Origin: an uncultured Christensenellaceae bacterium
Lineage (GTDB): Bacteria > Bacillota > Clostridia > Christensenellales > Borkfalkiaceae
DNA: 64,000 nucleotides
Assembly: GCA_910586825.1 (NCBI GenBank)
Contig: CAJUJF010000004.1
Span: 55,108-119,107 of the forward strand
Reading direction: 5' to 3'
This document shows positions 50,348 through 58,026 of this stretch, piece by piece. Both the position numbers and the translations under genes were made by a program. Below the pieces are notes generated by a model. It ran no database searches, was not told the DNA's origin, and worked only from the letters and a program-made list of their open reading frames with translations. Position 1 is the stretch's first letter; every line of letters starts with the position of its first letter.

Positions 50348-52141
50348 ATGGCAAAGGTCATCGGCATCGATTTAGGCACGACGAACTCGTGCGTGGCGGT
50401 TATGGAAGGCGGCGAGCCCGTGGTCATCGCAAATGCGGAAGGAGCGCGCACGACGCCCTCCGTCGTGGCGTTCCAAAAGGACGGGAGCCGCATCGTCGGA
50501 CAGGTCGCAAAGCGTCAGGCGGTCGCCAATCCCGATAAAACGGTCATTTCGATCAAACGGCAGATGGGGTCCGATTTCAAAGTGAAGATCGACGACAAGT
50601 CGTATTCCCCGCAGGAGATTTCCGCAATGGTGCTTTCCAAGCTGAAAGCGGATGCGGAAGCGTACCTCGGCACCAAGGTGACGGACGCGGTCATCACCTG
50701 TCCCGCTTATTTCACCGACGCGCAGCGTCAGGCGACCAAGGACGCGGGCAAGATCGCGGGACTGAACGTTCTTCGTATCATCAACGAACCCACGGCGGCG
50801 GCGCTGTCCTACGGGCTGGATAAGGAAAAAGAAAACAGCAAGGTCATGATCTACGACCTCGGCGGCGGTACGTTCGACGTCTCCATTCTCGAAATTTCGG
50901 ACGGCGTGTTCGAAGTGCTTGCAACCAACGGCAACAACATGCTGGGCGGCGACGACTTCGATAAACGCGTGATGGACTATATGGTGGAAGAGTTCAAGAA
51001 GAGTCACGGCGTCGATCTTTCGAAGGATAAGATGGCGATGCAGCGCCTGAAAGAGGCGGCGGAAAAGGCGAAGATCGAGCTTTCCGGCATGAACTCCACT
51101 TCGGTATCCCTTCCCTTCATTTCGATGACGGACGCGGGTCCCGCGCACCTCGAAATCGAAATCACCCGTCAGAAGTTCGAAGCGTTGATCGCCGACCTCG
51201 TCGAAAAGACGGCGGAGCCCATGCGGCTCGCCATGAAGGACGCGGGGCTTTCCTATAACGAGATCGACAAAGTTATCATGGTCGGCGGTTCCACGCGCGT
51301 TCCCGCCGTCGTTGCAAAGGTCAAGGAAATCACGGGCAAAGAGCCGTTCAAGGGCATCAACCCCGACGAATGCGTCGCGGTCGGCGCGGCGATTCAGGGC
51401 GGCGTTTTAACGGGCGAAGTCAAGGACGTGCTTCTCCTCGACGTCATGCCGCTCTCCCTCGGAATCGAAACGCTGGGCGGCGTGTTCACGCGACTCATCG
51501 ACCGCAATACGACCATTCCCGTCAAGAAGAGTCAGGTGTTCTCCACGGCGGCGGACAATCAGACGAGCGTGGAAATCCACATTTTGCAGGGCGAGCGCGA
51601 ATTCTGCCGCGACAACAAGACGATGGGCAGATTCATGCTCACGGGCATCGCGCCCGCGCCGCGCGGCATTCCGCAGATCGAAGTCACCTTCGACGTCGAC
51701 GCCAACGGCATCGTACACGTAGAGGCGAAGGATCTCGGCACGGGCAAGAGTACGGATATCACGATCACTTCTTCCACCAATCTTTCGGAGGACGAGATCA
51801 ACAAGGCGGTCAAAGACGCCGAGCAGTACGCGGAAGAGGACAAGAAGCGCAAGACCAAGGTCGAAGCGCGCAACAAGCTCGACGGGCTTATCTTCTCGGT
51901 GGAACAGACCATGAAAGAGGGCGGCGACAAGCTTTCGGAAGAGGATAAGGCGACGTTGCAATCCGCCGTGGACGAGGCGAAGAAAGAACTCGAAGCGGAC
52001 GACGAAGAAAAGTACAACGCGGCGTTCGAAGCGCTGTCGAACAAAGTACAGCCCGTGTTTGCCAAAATGTATCAACAGGCGGGCGGCGCTCCCGGCGCGG
52101 ACGGCGCGCCGAATACGGGCGACGAAGAGTTTCACCAATAA
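50348..52141 (+). CDS. dnaK: Chaperone DnaK (Hsp70)
   Basis: The protein has 597 residues, normal for a Firmicutes DnaK. It opens AKVIGIDLGTTNSCVAVMEGG (ATP-binding loop), has the phosphate 2 motif MIYDLGGGTFDVSILE, the adenosine motif VIMVGGSTRVPAV, a hydrophobic VLLLDVMPLSLGIETLGG linker region, and a C-terminal lid. AAAGGAGAG lies before the ATG. It is 33 bp after grpE in one operon and works with GrpE and the DnaJ downstream in protein folding. Confidence 0.98.
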   Translation: MAKVIGIDLGTTNSCVAVMEGGEPVVIANAEGARTTPSVVAFQKDGSRIVGQVAKRQAVANPDKTVISIKRQMGSDFKVKIDDKSYSPQEISAMVLSKLKADAEAYLGTKVTDAVITCPAYFTDAQRQATKDAGKIAGLNVLRIINEPTAAALSYGLDKEKENSKVMIYDLGGGTFDVSILEISDGVFEVLATNGNNMLGGDDFDKRVMDYMVEEFKKSHGVDLSKDKMAMQRLKEAAEKAKIELSGMNSTSVSLPFISMTDAGPAHLEIEITRQKFEALIADLVEKTAEPMRLAMKDAGLSYNEIDKVIMVGGSTRVPAVVAKVKEITGKEPFKGINPDECVAVGAAIQGGVLTGEVKDVLLLDVMPLSLGIETLGGVFTRLIDRNTTIPVKKSQVFSTAADNQTSVEIHILQGEREFCRDNKTMGRFMLTGIAPAPRGIPQIEVTFDVDANGIVHVEAKDLGTGKSTDITITSSTNLSEDEINKAVKDAEQYAEEDKKRKTKVEARNKLDGLIFSVEQTMKEGGDKLSEEDKATLQSAVDEAKKELEADDEEKYNAAFEALSNKVQPVFAKMYQQAGGAPGADGAPNTGDEEFHQ

Positions 52142-52334
52142 ATAATTCGCGTTGATTCCTGCGGACAGACGCGGGAGTTAACCGTGATCGGGGAGAGGTT
52201 TTCCCTCGGCGCGCGGAGTTTCGGGAATGCGAAATAATCCGCGCGCTTTCACCCCTTTCGGCGGAAGTTCCGGCGTGCGGACGGGCAATCCTCCGGACGC
52301 TTCGGATCCGAATCATACCCAAAGGCTGGCGGTT

Positions 52335-53465
52335 ATGGCAGACAAAAAAAATTATTACGAAATACTCGGCGTGAGCAAAACGGCTTCGGAAGACGAGATC
52401 AAGGCGGCGTATAAAAAACTGGTAAAACAGTATCACCCCGATCTTCATCCGAACGACAAACTCGCGGCGGAAAAGTTCAAAGAAATCAACGAAGCGAACG
52501 AGGTGCTTTCGGATAAGCAGAAACGCGCCGCGTACGATTACGAGCAGGATCATCCGGGCATGGGTGGGTTCGGCGGCGCCGGCGGCATGGGCGGTTTCGG
52601 CGGCTTCGGGGATATTTTCGACAGCATTTTTCAGGGCTTCGGCGGCGGCGCGTCCGTACAGCGGGACACGCGCGGCGAAGATATTCAGATCAACATGCGG
52701 CTGTCGTTCATGGACGCGGCGAAGGGCTGCAACAAGGAAATTTCCTATGCGCGGAACGAACCTTGTCCCGCGTGCCGCGGCACGGGCGCGAAGAACGGCA
52801 CGGCGTTCACGGGCTGTAAAAAATGCGGCGGCAAAGGGCAGGTCCGCTTCACGCAGGATACCATGTTCGGCAGAACGGTGCGCGTGGGGGTATGTCCCGA
52901 CTGCGGCGGAAGGGGAAAGATCGTCACCGATAAATGCCCCGACTGCAAAGGAAAGGGATACGTCCGCCGCGATACCAAAGTGACGCTCACGGTCCCCGCG
53001 GGCGCGGATACCAATTCGTATATGCGCAAGCGCGGGTTCGGACAGGCGAGCGCCGAGGGCGGCGAGGCGGGCGATCTGATCGTCGTGTTCCAGGTGGAGC
53101 CGCATAAGATATTCCAGCGCAAGAACATGGATCTGTACGTCGATCTTCCCGTTCCGTTTCAGACGGCGGCGCTCGGCGGTACGGTAAAGGTTCCCGATCT
53201 GGACAATGCGTTCGAGTACGCGATTCCCGAGGGCACGCAGAGCGGGACCACGTTCACCGTTCGCGGAAAGGGCATCAAGTCCGGACGCGGCACGGGCAAT
53301 CTGTACCTCAGGGTGTTTGTGGAAGTTCCCACCAAACTGAGCAAGGACCAGAAGCGGAAATTGCAGGAAGCGGGCGGCGCGTTCGAAATCAAACAGTTCG
53401 AAAAATCCAAGCGCTATTCCGACAATCTCTCGTCGCTCTACGGCGAGGACGCTTACAAATTTTAA
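52335..53465 (+). CDS. dnaJ: Co-chaperone DnaJ (Hsp40)
   Basis: The protein has 376 residues from the ATG at 52335, the residue where the J domain starts (NYYEILGVSKTASEDEIKAAYKKL with HPD in QYHPDLHP). A Gly/Phe-rich region follows, then four CxxCxGxG zinc motifs (CPACRGTG, CKKCGGKG, CPDCGGRG, CPDCKGKG), and two C-terminal beta domains. It stimulates DnaK ATPase. The gap after dnaK is 193 bp, and the frame stays open upstream to 52227, but homology begins only at 52335. Confidence 0.97.
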   Translation: MADKKNYYEILGVSKTASEDEIKAAYKKLVKQYHPDLHPNDKLAAEKFKEINEANEVLSDKQKRAAYDYEQDHPGMGGFGGAGGMGGFGGFGDIFDSIFQGFGGGASVQRDTRGEDIQINMRLSFMDAAKGCNKEISYARNEPCPACRGTGAKNGTAFTGCKKCGGKGQVRFTQDTMFGRTVRVGVCPDCGGRGKIVTDKCPDCKGKGYVRRDTKVTLTVPAGADTNSYMRKRGFGQASAEGGEAGDLIVVFQVEPHKIFQRKNMDLYVDLPVPFQTAALGGTVKVPDLDNAFEYAIPEGTQSGTTFTVRGKGIKSGRGTGNLYLRVFVEVPTKLSKDQKRKLQEAGGAFEIKQFEKSKRYSDNLSSLYGEDAYKF

Positions 53466-53475
53466 CCGAAAAGAC

Positions 53476-53503
53476 AGGGCGCGGATTCGATCCGCGCCCT
53501 TTT
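53476..53503. terminator. Bidirectional terminator between dnaJ and the XRE gene
   Basis: AGGGCGCGGA (53476-53485) pairs with TCCGCGCCCT (53491-53500) around TTCGA; TTTT follows on the plus strand, and GTCTTTT on the minus strand. Confidence 0.9.
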
Positions 53504-53721
53504 CAATACCGTTTTCCCGTGTCGTCTTCCAGCCCGATCAGATAATCCGCGGACACCTCGAAAAAGCGACAAATCCGCCTGATGATTTCAACGGAAGGTT
53601 CCCGGATTCCGTGCTCGTAGTTCGCGTAAGCGCTCAGCGTCAGTTGCAGCGCATGCGACGTCTGTTTTAACGTAAGCCCGCGTTCCGTCCGCAGTTCTTT
53701 CAGCCTCTCGTTCATCTCCAT
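53503..53721 (-). CDS. XRE-family regulator (72 aa)
   Basis: A single HTH_3 domain (LKELRTERGLTLKQTSHALQLTLSAYANYEHGIREPSVEIIRRICRFFEVSADYLIGLED). It is divergent from the DUF7662-like gene. The first of two matching palindromes overlaps its own upstream region by about 10 bp from the start codon, and the second fills the spacer of the divergent promoter, so it very probably represses both genes. The small-molecule or protein signal is unknown. Confidence 0.88.
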   Translation of the reverse strand: MEMNERLKELRTERGLTLKQTSHALQLTLSAYANYEHGIREPSVEIIRRICRFFEVSADYLIGLEDDTGKRY

Positions 53722-53730
53722 ACCTTCATT

Positions 53731-53782
53731 TTACACAAATCGTGAAAATTTACTTGACTTTACACAATTCGTGTAATACAAT
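53731..53782 (+). promoter_or_regulatory. Promoter with a palindromic operator filling its spacer, plus a second operator copy
   Basis: TTGACT (53754-53759), 17-bp spacer, TACAAT (53777-53782). The spacer is exactly the palindrome TTACACaattcGTGTAA (53760-53776). A second copy, TTACACaaatcGTGAAA, lies at 53731-53747, 29 bp away and close to the XRE start. Both fit an XRE dimer. Confidence 0.8.
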
Positions 53783-53809
53783 GACGGCAGAAACATACGG
53801 GAGACGGGC

Positions 53810-54178
53810 ATGGATCACGAACTGATGTTGGAGCTGTTTACGAGGGTCAAAGAATTGGAGTTGCGCGTGGAGCGGTTGGAAACGCCGTTTGCCGAAAGCG
53901 CGGCGAGCGCGCGCGGCGTTCGGAAAGAGAGCCGGCTCGGAATCAAATACAGGAATTTGACCCGATACCTCAAAAACAGCGGAAAGGAGCGGGAAGAGCT
54001 TTCCTTTCTCGAACTCGAAGAGATACTGGGCTTTTCGCTTCCGCCATCCGCTTACCGTTACCGTGAGTTCTGGGCGAATACCGAGCGGCCGCTTTCGAAC
54101 GCGTGGATGAGCGCGGGATACCGTTTGCGCGGCGTGGACATTCGGTCGAAAACGCTCGTATTCGAACAAAACGATTGA
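53810..54178 (+). CDS. DUF7662-like protein with N-terminal coiled coil
   Basis: The protein has 122 residues. GGGAGACGGG precedes the ATG. Residues 1-30 form a short coiled coil (LMLELFTRVKELELRVERLE). From about 65 the sequence ELSFLELEEILGFSLPPSAYRYREFWANTERPLSNAWMSAGYRLRGVDI resembles the DUF7662 domain, which often reads F.EIE.ILG..LP.SA...R..W. This domain is common in phage and accessory genes. Function unknown. It is controlled by the divergent XRE gene, judged by the operators. Confidence 0.75.
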   Translation: MDHELMLELFTRVKELELRVERLETPFAESAASARGVRKESRLGIKYRNLTRYLKNSGKEREELSFLELEEILGFSLPPSAYRYREFWANTERPLSNAWMSAGYRLRGVDIRSKTLVFEQND

Positions 54179-54208
54179 TTTGCGCGGCGTTTCCCCGACG
54201 GTTATTTC

Positions 54209-54237
54209 TTGACAGATTTTGCGGAAAAGAATATAAT
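54209..54237 (+). promoter_or_regulatory. Perfect consensus promoter giving a leaderless prmA message
   Basis: TTGACA (54209-54214), 17-bp spacer, TATAAT (54232-54237). The prmA ATG is at 54244, 6 nt after the -10 box, where transcription normally starts. No ribosome binding site exists between the -10 and the ATG. Confidence 0.85.
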
Positions 54238-54243
54238 GAACGC

Positions 54244-55185
54244 ATGAAATATATCGAACTGACCGTACATACCGCGACGGAGGCGAGCGAACTCGTCGCG
54301 GACGCCATGTGGGAAGAGACGCCGCACGGCGTCGCGGTTTGCGACGCCGCCGATCTCGTCGCGTTGCAGCGCGATTCTTCCGTGTTTTGGGATTATATCG
54401 ACGACGCGGTTTCTCCGCGGCAGAATTCCGACGTGCTCGTCAAATGCTTTTTCGAACCGGAAGCCGCAGAGGAGACGGCTTCTCGGATCATGAAAAAGAT
54501 CGCGGAACGCCGCGCGCTTGCGGACGGGATCCCGTTCGGCACGCTCGAAGCGACGAAGCGGGAAATCGACGGCGACGATTGGATCGACATCTGGAAAAAG
54601 CACTTCCGTCCGTTGCACGTCGGGGAGCGGGTGGTCGTTGTTCCCGAATGGATCGGCTATACCCCGCGGGCGGGCGAAGTCACGGTGCTGCTCGATTCGA
54701 ATATGGCGTTCGGCACGGGCGAACACGAGACGACTTCCATGTGTCTCGAACTGTTGCAGGAGCGCATGCGGGCGGGTGATATCTGCATCGACGTGGGTTG
54801 CGGAAGCGGGATCCTCGGCATCGCCGCGGCGAAGCTGGGCGCGGAGAGATGTTATCTTACCGACATCGACCCCGTTGCGGTGGACAGCGCGCGGCACAAC
54901 GCCGAAATGAACGGTGTCGCCGATCGCGTTACCGTCGCGCACTCCAATCTGCTGGACGAGGCGAAGATCTCGGGCGAGATCGTGCTTGCCAATATCACGG
55001 CGGAAGTCCTCGTTCTGCTCGCGCCCGAGATTCCGAAATACCTCAAACGCAACGGGACGCTGATCCTGAGCGGGATCATCGAGGACAGGCTCGGAAAAGT
55101 GCGGGAGGCGTATACCGCGGCGGGGCTGAAAGAAATACAGACGCGGCGGAAGGGCGAATGGTTCGCCGCCGTGTTCGGGAGGTAG
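54244..55185 (+). CDS. prmA: Ribosomal protein L11 methyltransferase PrmA
   Basis: The protein has 313 residues, the normal length. The start at 54244 (MKYIELTVHTATEASELV) matches the family N-terminus. Residues about 60-160 hold the substrate-binding domain (DDWIDIWKKHFRPLHVGERVVVVPEW) and the SAM-binding site is CIDVGCGSGILGIAAAKLGA with LANITAEVL downstream. It trimethylates L11. With its consensus promoter and no untranslated leader, initiation would be 5'-terminal. It begins the prmA-rsmE-mtaB-HIT operon. Confidence 0.96.
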   Translation: MKYIELTVHTATEASELVADAMWEETPHGVAVCDAADLVALQRDSSVFWDYIDDAVSPRQNSDVLVKCFFEPEAAEETASRIMKKIAERRALADGIPFGTLEATKREIDGDDWIDIWKKHFRPLHVGERVVVVPEWIGYTPRAGEVTVLLDSNMAFGTGEHETTSMCLELLQERMRAGDICIDVGCGSGILGIAAAKLGAERCYLTDIDPVAVDSARHNAEMNGVADRVTVAHSNLLDEAKISGEIVLANITAEVLVLLAPEIPKYLKRNGTLILSGIIEDRLGKVREAYTAAGLKEIQTRRKGEWFAAVFGR

Positions 55186-55188
55186 GCT

Positions 55189-55905
55189 ATGGCGGCTCCC
55201 AAACGGTTTTTCGCGGAACATATTTCCGAAGAGGTCGTGCTGGCGGGAGAGGAGTTCCGCCATGCGAAGAACGTGCTTCGGCTTGCGGAGGGGGACGAGG
55301 CGACGCTGCTCGACGGCGGCGGGTTCGAATACCCCGCGGTGATCGCCCGCGTCGGCAAGAACGACATGACGTTGCACGTGATCGGGAAGCGGCTCTCGGA
55401 CAAAGAGCCGAAAACAGATCTGTACCTGCTGATCGGCGCGCTGAAAGGGGATAAGACCGAACTCGTCGTGCAAAAATCGGTCGAACTCGGCGCGAAGAAA
55501 ATCGGCGTGTTCTCTTCCCGCTATTGCGCGGCGTACATGAACGAAAACAAACTCGAACGGCTGAACAAAGTCGCGCGGGAGGCGGCGAAACAATGCCTGC
55601 GCGCGACCGCGCCCGAAGTCGTATATTTCGATAACGCGGCGTCGGCGTTCGCTTCCGCGGAGGGGTACGCCTGCAAATTGTTCGCGTGCGAATTTTTGGA
55701 TCGGAGCGAATGCGGGATCCCCGCCGATCAAGCGTCTTACGCGCTCGTCGTCGGCAGCGAGGGCGGATTTACCGAAGAGGAATTTGCCTGTGCCAAGGCG
55801 GCGGGATTTGCGGGGATTTCCCTCGGCAAGCGGATCCTGCGCGCCGAAACGGCGGCGATCGCGTTCTTGTCCGTTACGGCATACCTCGCGGGGGAACTGC
55901 AATGA
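55189..55905 (+). CDS. rsmE: 16S rRNA (uracil-1498-N3) methyltransferase RsmE
   Basis: The protein has 238 residues. It starts with PKRFFAEHIS and EFRHAKNVLRLAEGDEATL (PUA-like N-terminal domain). The SPOUT catalytic knot region has KTELVVQKSVELGAKKIGVF, RYCAAYMN, ALVVGSEGGFTEEEF and LGKRILRAETAAIAFLSV. It methylates U1498 in the decoding region of 16S rRNA. AGG lies just upstream; only 3 bp separate it from prmA. Its stop overlaps the next start (ATGA). Confidence 0.96.
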   Translation: MAAPKRFFAEHISEEVVLAGEEFRHAKNVLRLAEGDEATLLDGGGFEYPAVIARVGKNDMTLHVIGKRLSDKEPKTDLYLLIGALKGDKTELVVQKSVELGAKKIGVFSSRYCAAYMNENKLERLNKVAREAAKQCLRATAPEVVYFDNAASAFASAEGYACKLFACEFLDRSECGIPADQASYALVVGSEGGFTEEEFACAKAAGFAGISLGKRILRAETAAIAFLSVTAYLAGELQ

Positions 55906-57125
55906 AGGCGTGCGTGTTTACCCTCGGCTGTAAAGTGAACGAGGTTGAGAGCGCGTCGCTCATGCGCGGGCTCGAAGAACGCGGGTTCGAGGCGACGGAC
56001 GAACTCGGTTATGCCGATCTGTATCTGATCAACACCTGCGCCGTCACGGCGGAGGCGGAACACAAGAGCCGTCAGGCGGTTGCGCGGGTGAGAAAGTTCA
56101 ATCCCGCCGCGCCCGTCGTCGTGTGCGGTTGCGCCTCCCAGAACCGTCCCGCTGCGTTCGAATCCCGCGAGGGAGTCACGTTCGTCTCCGGTACGATGCG
56201 CAAGGACAGGATTCTCGATCTGCTTACGGAGCGCGGCGCGGTGCTCGCCGAGGAAGACGTCTTTTGCGAACTGCCTGTCCCCAAGCGCAACAAGACGCGC
56301 GCGTTTTTGCGGATTCAGGACGGTTGCAACCGTTTCTGCTCCTATTGTCTGATCCCCTATCTGCGCGGCAGGACGCGCTCGCGCCGCGCGGAAAGCGTTC
56401 TGCGGGAAGCGGTTGCCTGCGGCGCGCGGGAGATCGTGCTTACGGGGATCGACATTTCCTCTTACCGCGACGGCGATACCGATTTGGGAGGATTGCTTCG
56501 CATGCTGAAAGAGGTTCCCGCGCGGATCCGACTCGGATCGTTGGAGCCCTGCGCGGTCACGGAAGCGTTTTTGACCGCCGCTTCGGAAGCGGGCAACGTC
56601 GCGCCGCATTTTCATTTATCCTTGCAAAGCGGCTCGACCCGCGTGCTGAAAGCCATGAACCGCCGCTATACGCGGGAAGAATATCTGGAAGCGTGCGCGC
56701 GCGTGTTCCGGTATTTTCCGTCCGCCGCGATCACGACGGACGTCATCGTGGGCTTCCCCGCGGAAACCGAAGCGGATTTCGAAGATTCGCTGTCGATCGT
56801 GCGGGAAGCGGGGCTTGCGGGCGTGCATGCGTTCCCGTTTTCCGCGCGCGAAGGCACGCAGGCGGCAAAACTGAAAGATCTCCCTCCCCAAGTGAAAAAG
56901 GAACGCATGGCGCAGATGCTCGCGGCGGCGGCGCAGGCGGAGGAGGCGTACCTCTCTCGCTTTTACGGGACGGAAGAGACGGCGCTGTTCGAGGAGTCGG
57001 GCGGATACACGGGCAACTATATCCGCGTGTTTGCCGAAAACGCGCGTGAGGGGGGCATGTACCGCGTGCGGCTGCTGCATAGACGGAAAGACGGCGTTGC
57101 CGCCGAGATCATAAAGGAGATATAA
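55902..57125 (+). CDS. mtaB: tRNA t6A methylthiotransferase MtaB
   Basis: The protein has 407 residues from the ATG at 55902, where it overlaps rsmE by 4 bp. The N-terminal cluster-binding Cys are in FTLGCKVNEVES, INTCAVT and VVCGCASQ. The radical-SAM motif is CNRFCSYCLIPYLRGRTRSR, followed by GIDISSY, LRLGSLEP-type and HFHLSLQSGS. A short TRAM-like end has YLSRFYGTEETALFEE. It converts t6A to ms2t6A at tRNA position 37. Confidence 0.95.
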   Translation: MKACVFTLGCKVNEVESASLMRGLEERGFEATDELGYADLYLINTCAVTAEAEHKSRQAVARVRKFNPAAPVVVCGCASQNRPAAFESREGVTFVSGTMRKDRILDLLTERGAVLAEEDVFCELPVPKRNKTRAFLRIQDGCNRFCSYCLIPYLRGRTRSRRAESVLREAVACGAREIVLTGIDISSYRDGDTDLGGLLRMLKEVPARIRLGSLEPCAVTEAFLTAASEAGNVAPHFHLSLQSGSTRVLKAMNRRYTREEYLEACARVFRYFPSAAITTDVIVGFPAETEADFEDSLSIVREAGLAGVHAFPFSAREGTQAAKLKDLPPQVKKERMAQMLAAAAQAEEAYLSRFYGTEETALFEESGGYTGNYIRVFAENAREGGMYRVRLLHRRKDGVAAEIIKEI

Positions 57126-57127
57126 TC

Positions 57128-57463
57128 ATGGAGAACTGCATTTTCTGTAAGATCGCCGCGGGAGAGATCCCGTCGGCAAAGGCGTACGAGGACGACGAAA
57201 TCGTCATTTTCAAAGACATCGAACCGAAGGCGAAAATTCATCTGCTGTGCGTTCCCAAAGAACACTTCGCCTATCTTTCGGAGACGGACGATCGCCGCGC
57301 CGCGCTGTTGGGGCGCACGTTGCAAAAGATCGGCAGGCTCAAAGATTCGCTCGGGCTCGGCGGGGGATACCGCGTCGTGATCAATCAGGGCGAAAACGCG
57401 GGGCAAACGGTGTTGCACCTGCACCTTCATCTGCTCGGCGGCGAAGCGTTGCCTTGGGAATAA
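57128..57463 (+). CDS. HIT family nucleotide hydrolase/binding protein
   Basis: The protein has 111 residues, starting CIFCKIAAGEIPSAKAYEDDEIVIFKDIEP as in HINT-type proteins. Its active-site motif is TVLHLHLHLLGG, matching HxHxHxx. The two Cys and the usual His between form a zinc site in many members (CIFCKI). The family cleaves adenosine phosphoramidates. AAAGGAGATATA lies before the ATG, 2 bp after mtaB. It is the last gene before the terminator at 57504. Confidence 0.95.
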   Translation: MENCIFCKIAAGEIPSAKAYEDDEIVIFKDIEPKAKIHLLCVPKEHFAYLSETDDRRAALLGRTLQKIGRLKDSLGLGGGYRVVINQGENAGQTVLHLHLHLLGGEALPWE

Positions 57464-57477
57464 TTCTTGTAAAGCAT

Positions 57478-57506
57478 GTATAAACCGACGGAAAACCGTC
57501 AACAAT
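57478..57506 (+). promoter_or_regulatory. Candidate forespore-type promoter for the 57535 gene
   Basis: GTATA (57478-57482), 17-bp spacer, CAACAAT (57500-57506). It lies in a block AAAGCATGTATAAA-N10-ACCGTCAACAATC that recurs at 57963. The expected transcription start is near 57513, inside the terminator hairpin. Confidence 0.5.
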
Positions 57507-57534
57507 CCTTCCGAACTTCGGGAGGATTTTTTTT
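57504..57534 (+). terminator. Terminator whose 3' arm contains the next gene's ribosome binding site
   Basis: A 10-bp stem (57504-57513 with 57519-57528, one G-T pair) with an AACTT loop, then six T and the ATG at 57535. It ends the prmA operon. The GGAGG (57521-57525) of the following gene is part of the stem. Confidence 0.8.
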
Positions 57535-57960
57535 ATGCGGAAAAAGGCGATAGCAAAAGCGTGCGCGATTCTGATCGCGTCGGTGATCTGTGCGGCGTTC
57601 GCGCTCTTTCTCATTCACGCCCCCGTGTTCGAGACCGGAAAGAACTACGAACTGTATTACGGCGCGTCGTCGTCTGCCTCCGCAACGGGTACGCGGAATC
57701 CCGTGCGGGACAAGCTCCTCAGCGGCTGCGTCGCGGGCGAAAGCGTGCGTTACGACGGCGACCGCGCGGCGGAACTCATGAAGCGCTATCGCGCGAAGGT
57801 GCTGTTTTCGGAAGAGGCGGAAGGCGTTGTCAATTACTATTGCTATTCTCCGCTGTTGGGCGACGGGATCGGACTTTGCGGCTATGCGGTCAACCTTCAC
57901 GTTGCGGTCGGCTCCGAACAGACGGCGATCGGCACCCCGATCATTTTCGGAGGATTTTAA
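57535..57960 (+). CDS. Small membrane-anchored or secreted protein, unknown
   Basis: The protein has 141 residues. A single N-terminal hydrophobic segment (AKACAILIASVICAAFALFLIH) would act as a signal anchor, leaving a 110-residue outer domain. That domain has a conserved-looking end, VVNYYCYSPLLGDGIGLCGYAVNLHVAVGSEQTAIGTPIIFGGF. No family was named. Ribosome binding site GGAGG 9 nt before the ATG. Its promoter is shared in sequence with the M23 peptidase gene that follows, so both may be made in the forespore. It might work with the peptidase at the engulfment membrane, as inference. Confidence 0.75.
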   Translation: MRKKAIAKACAILIASVICAAFALFLIHAPVFETGKNYELYYGASSSASATGTRNPVRDKLLSGCVAGESVRYDGDRAAELMKRYRAKVLFSEEAEGVVNYYCYSPLLGDGIGLCGYAVNLHVAVGSEQTAIGTPIIFGGF

Positions 57961-57969
57961 AAAAAGCAT

Positions 57970-57998
57970 GTATAAAATTTTTCGGGACCGTCAAATAT
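57970..57998 (+). promoter_or_regulatory. Candidate forespore-type promoter for the M23 peptidase gene
   Basis: GTATA (57970-57974), 17-bp spacer, CAAATAT (57992-57998), within the second copy of AAAGCATGTATAAA-N10-ACCGTCAAATATC (57963-57999). GGAGG follows at 58016-58020. Confidence 0.5.
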
Positions 57999-58026
57999 CT
58001 ACATAGAATTTTTTCGGAGGATTTTT

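Noticed and set aside
52142..52334. N-terminal extension of DnaJ from the upstream start at 52227
   Set aside because: The added 36 residues have no similarity to DnaJ, and the J domain begins directly after the ATG at 52335.
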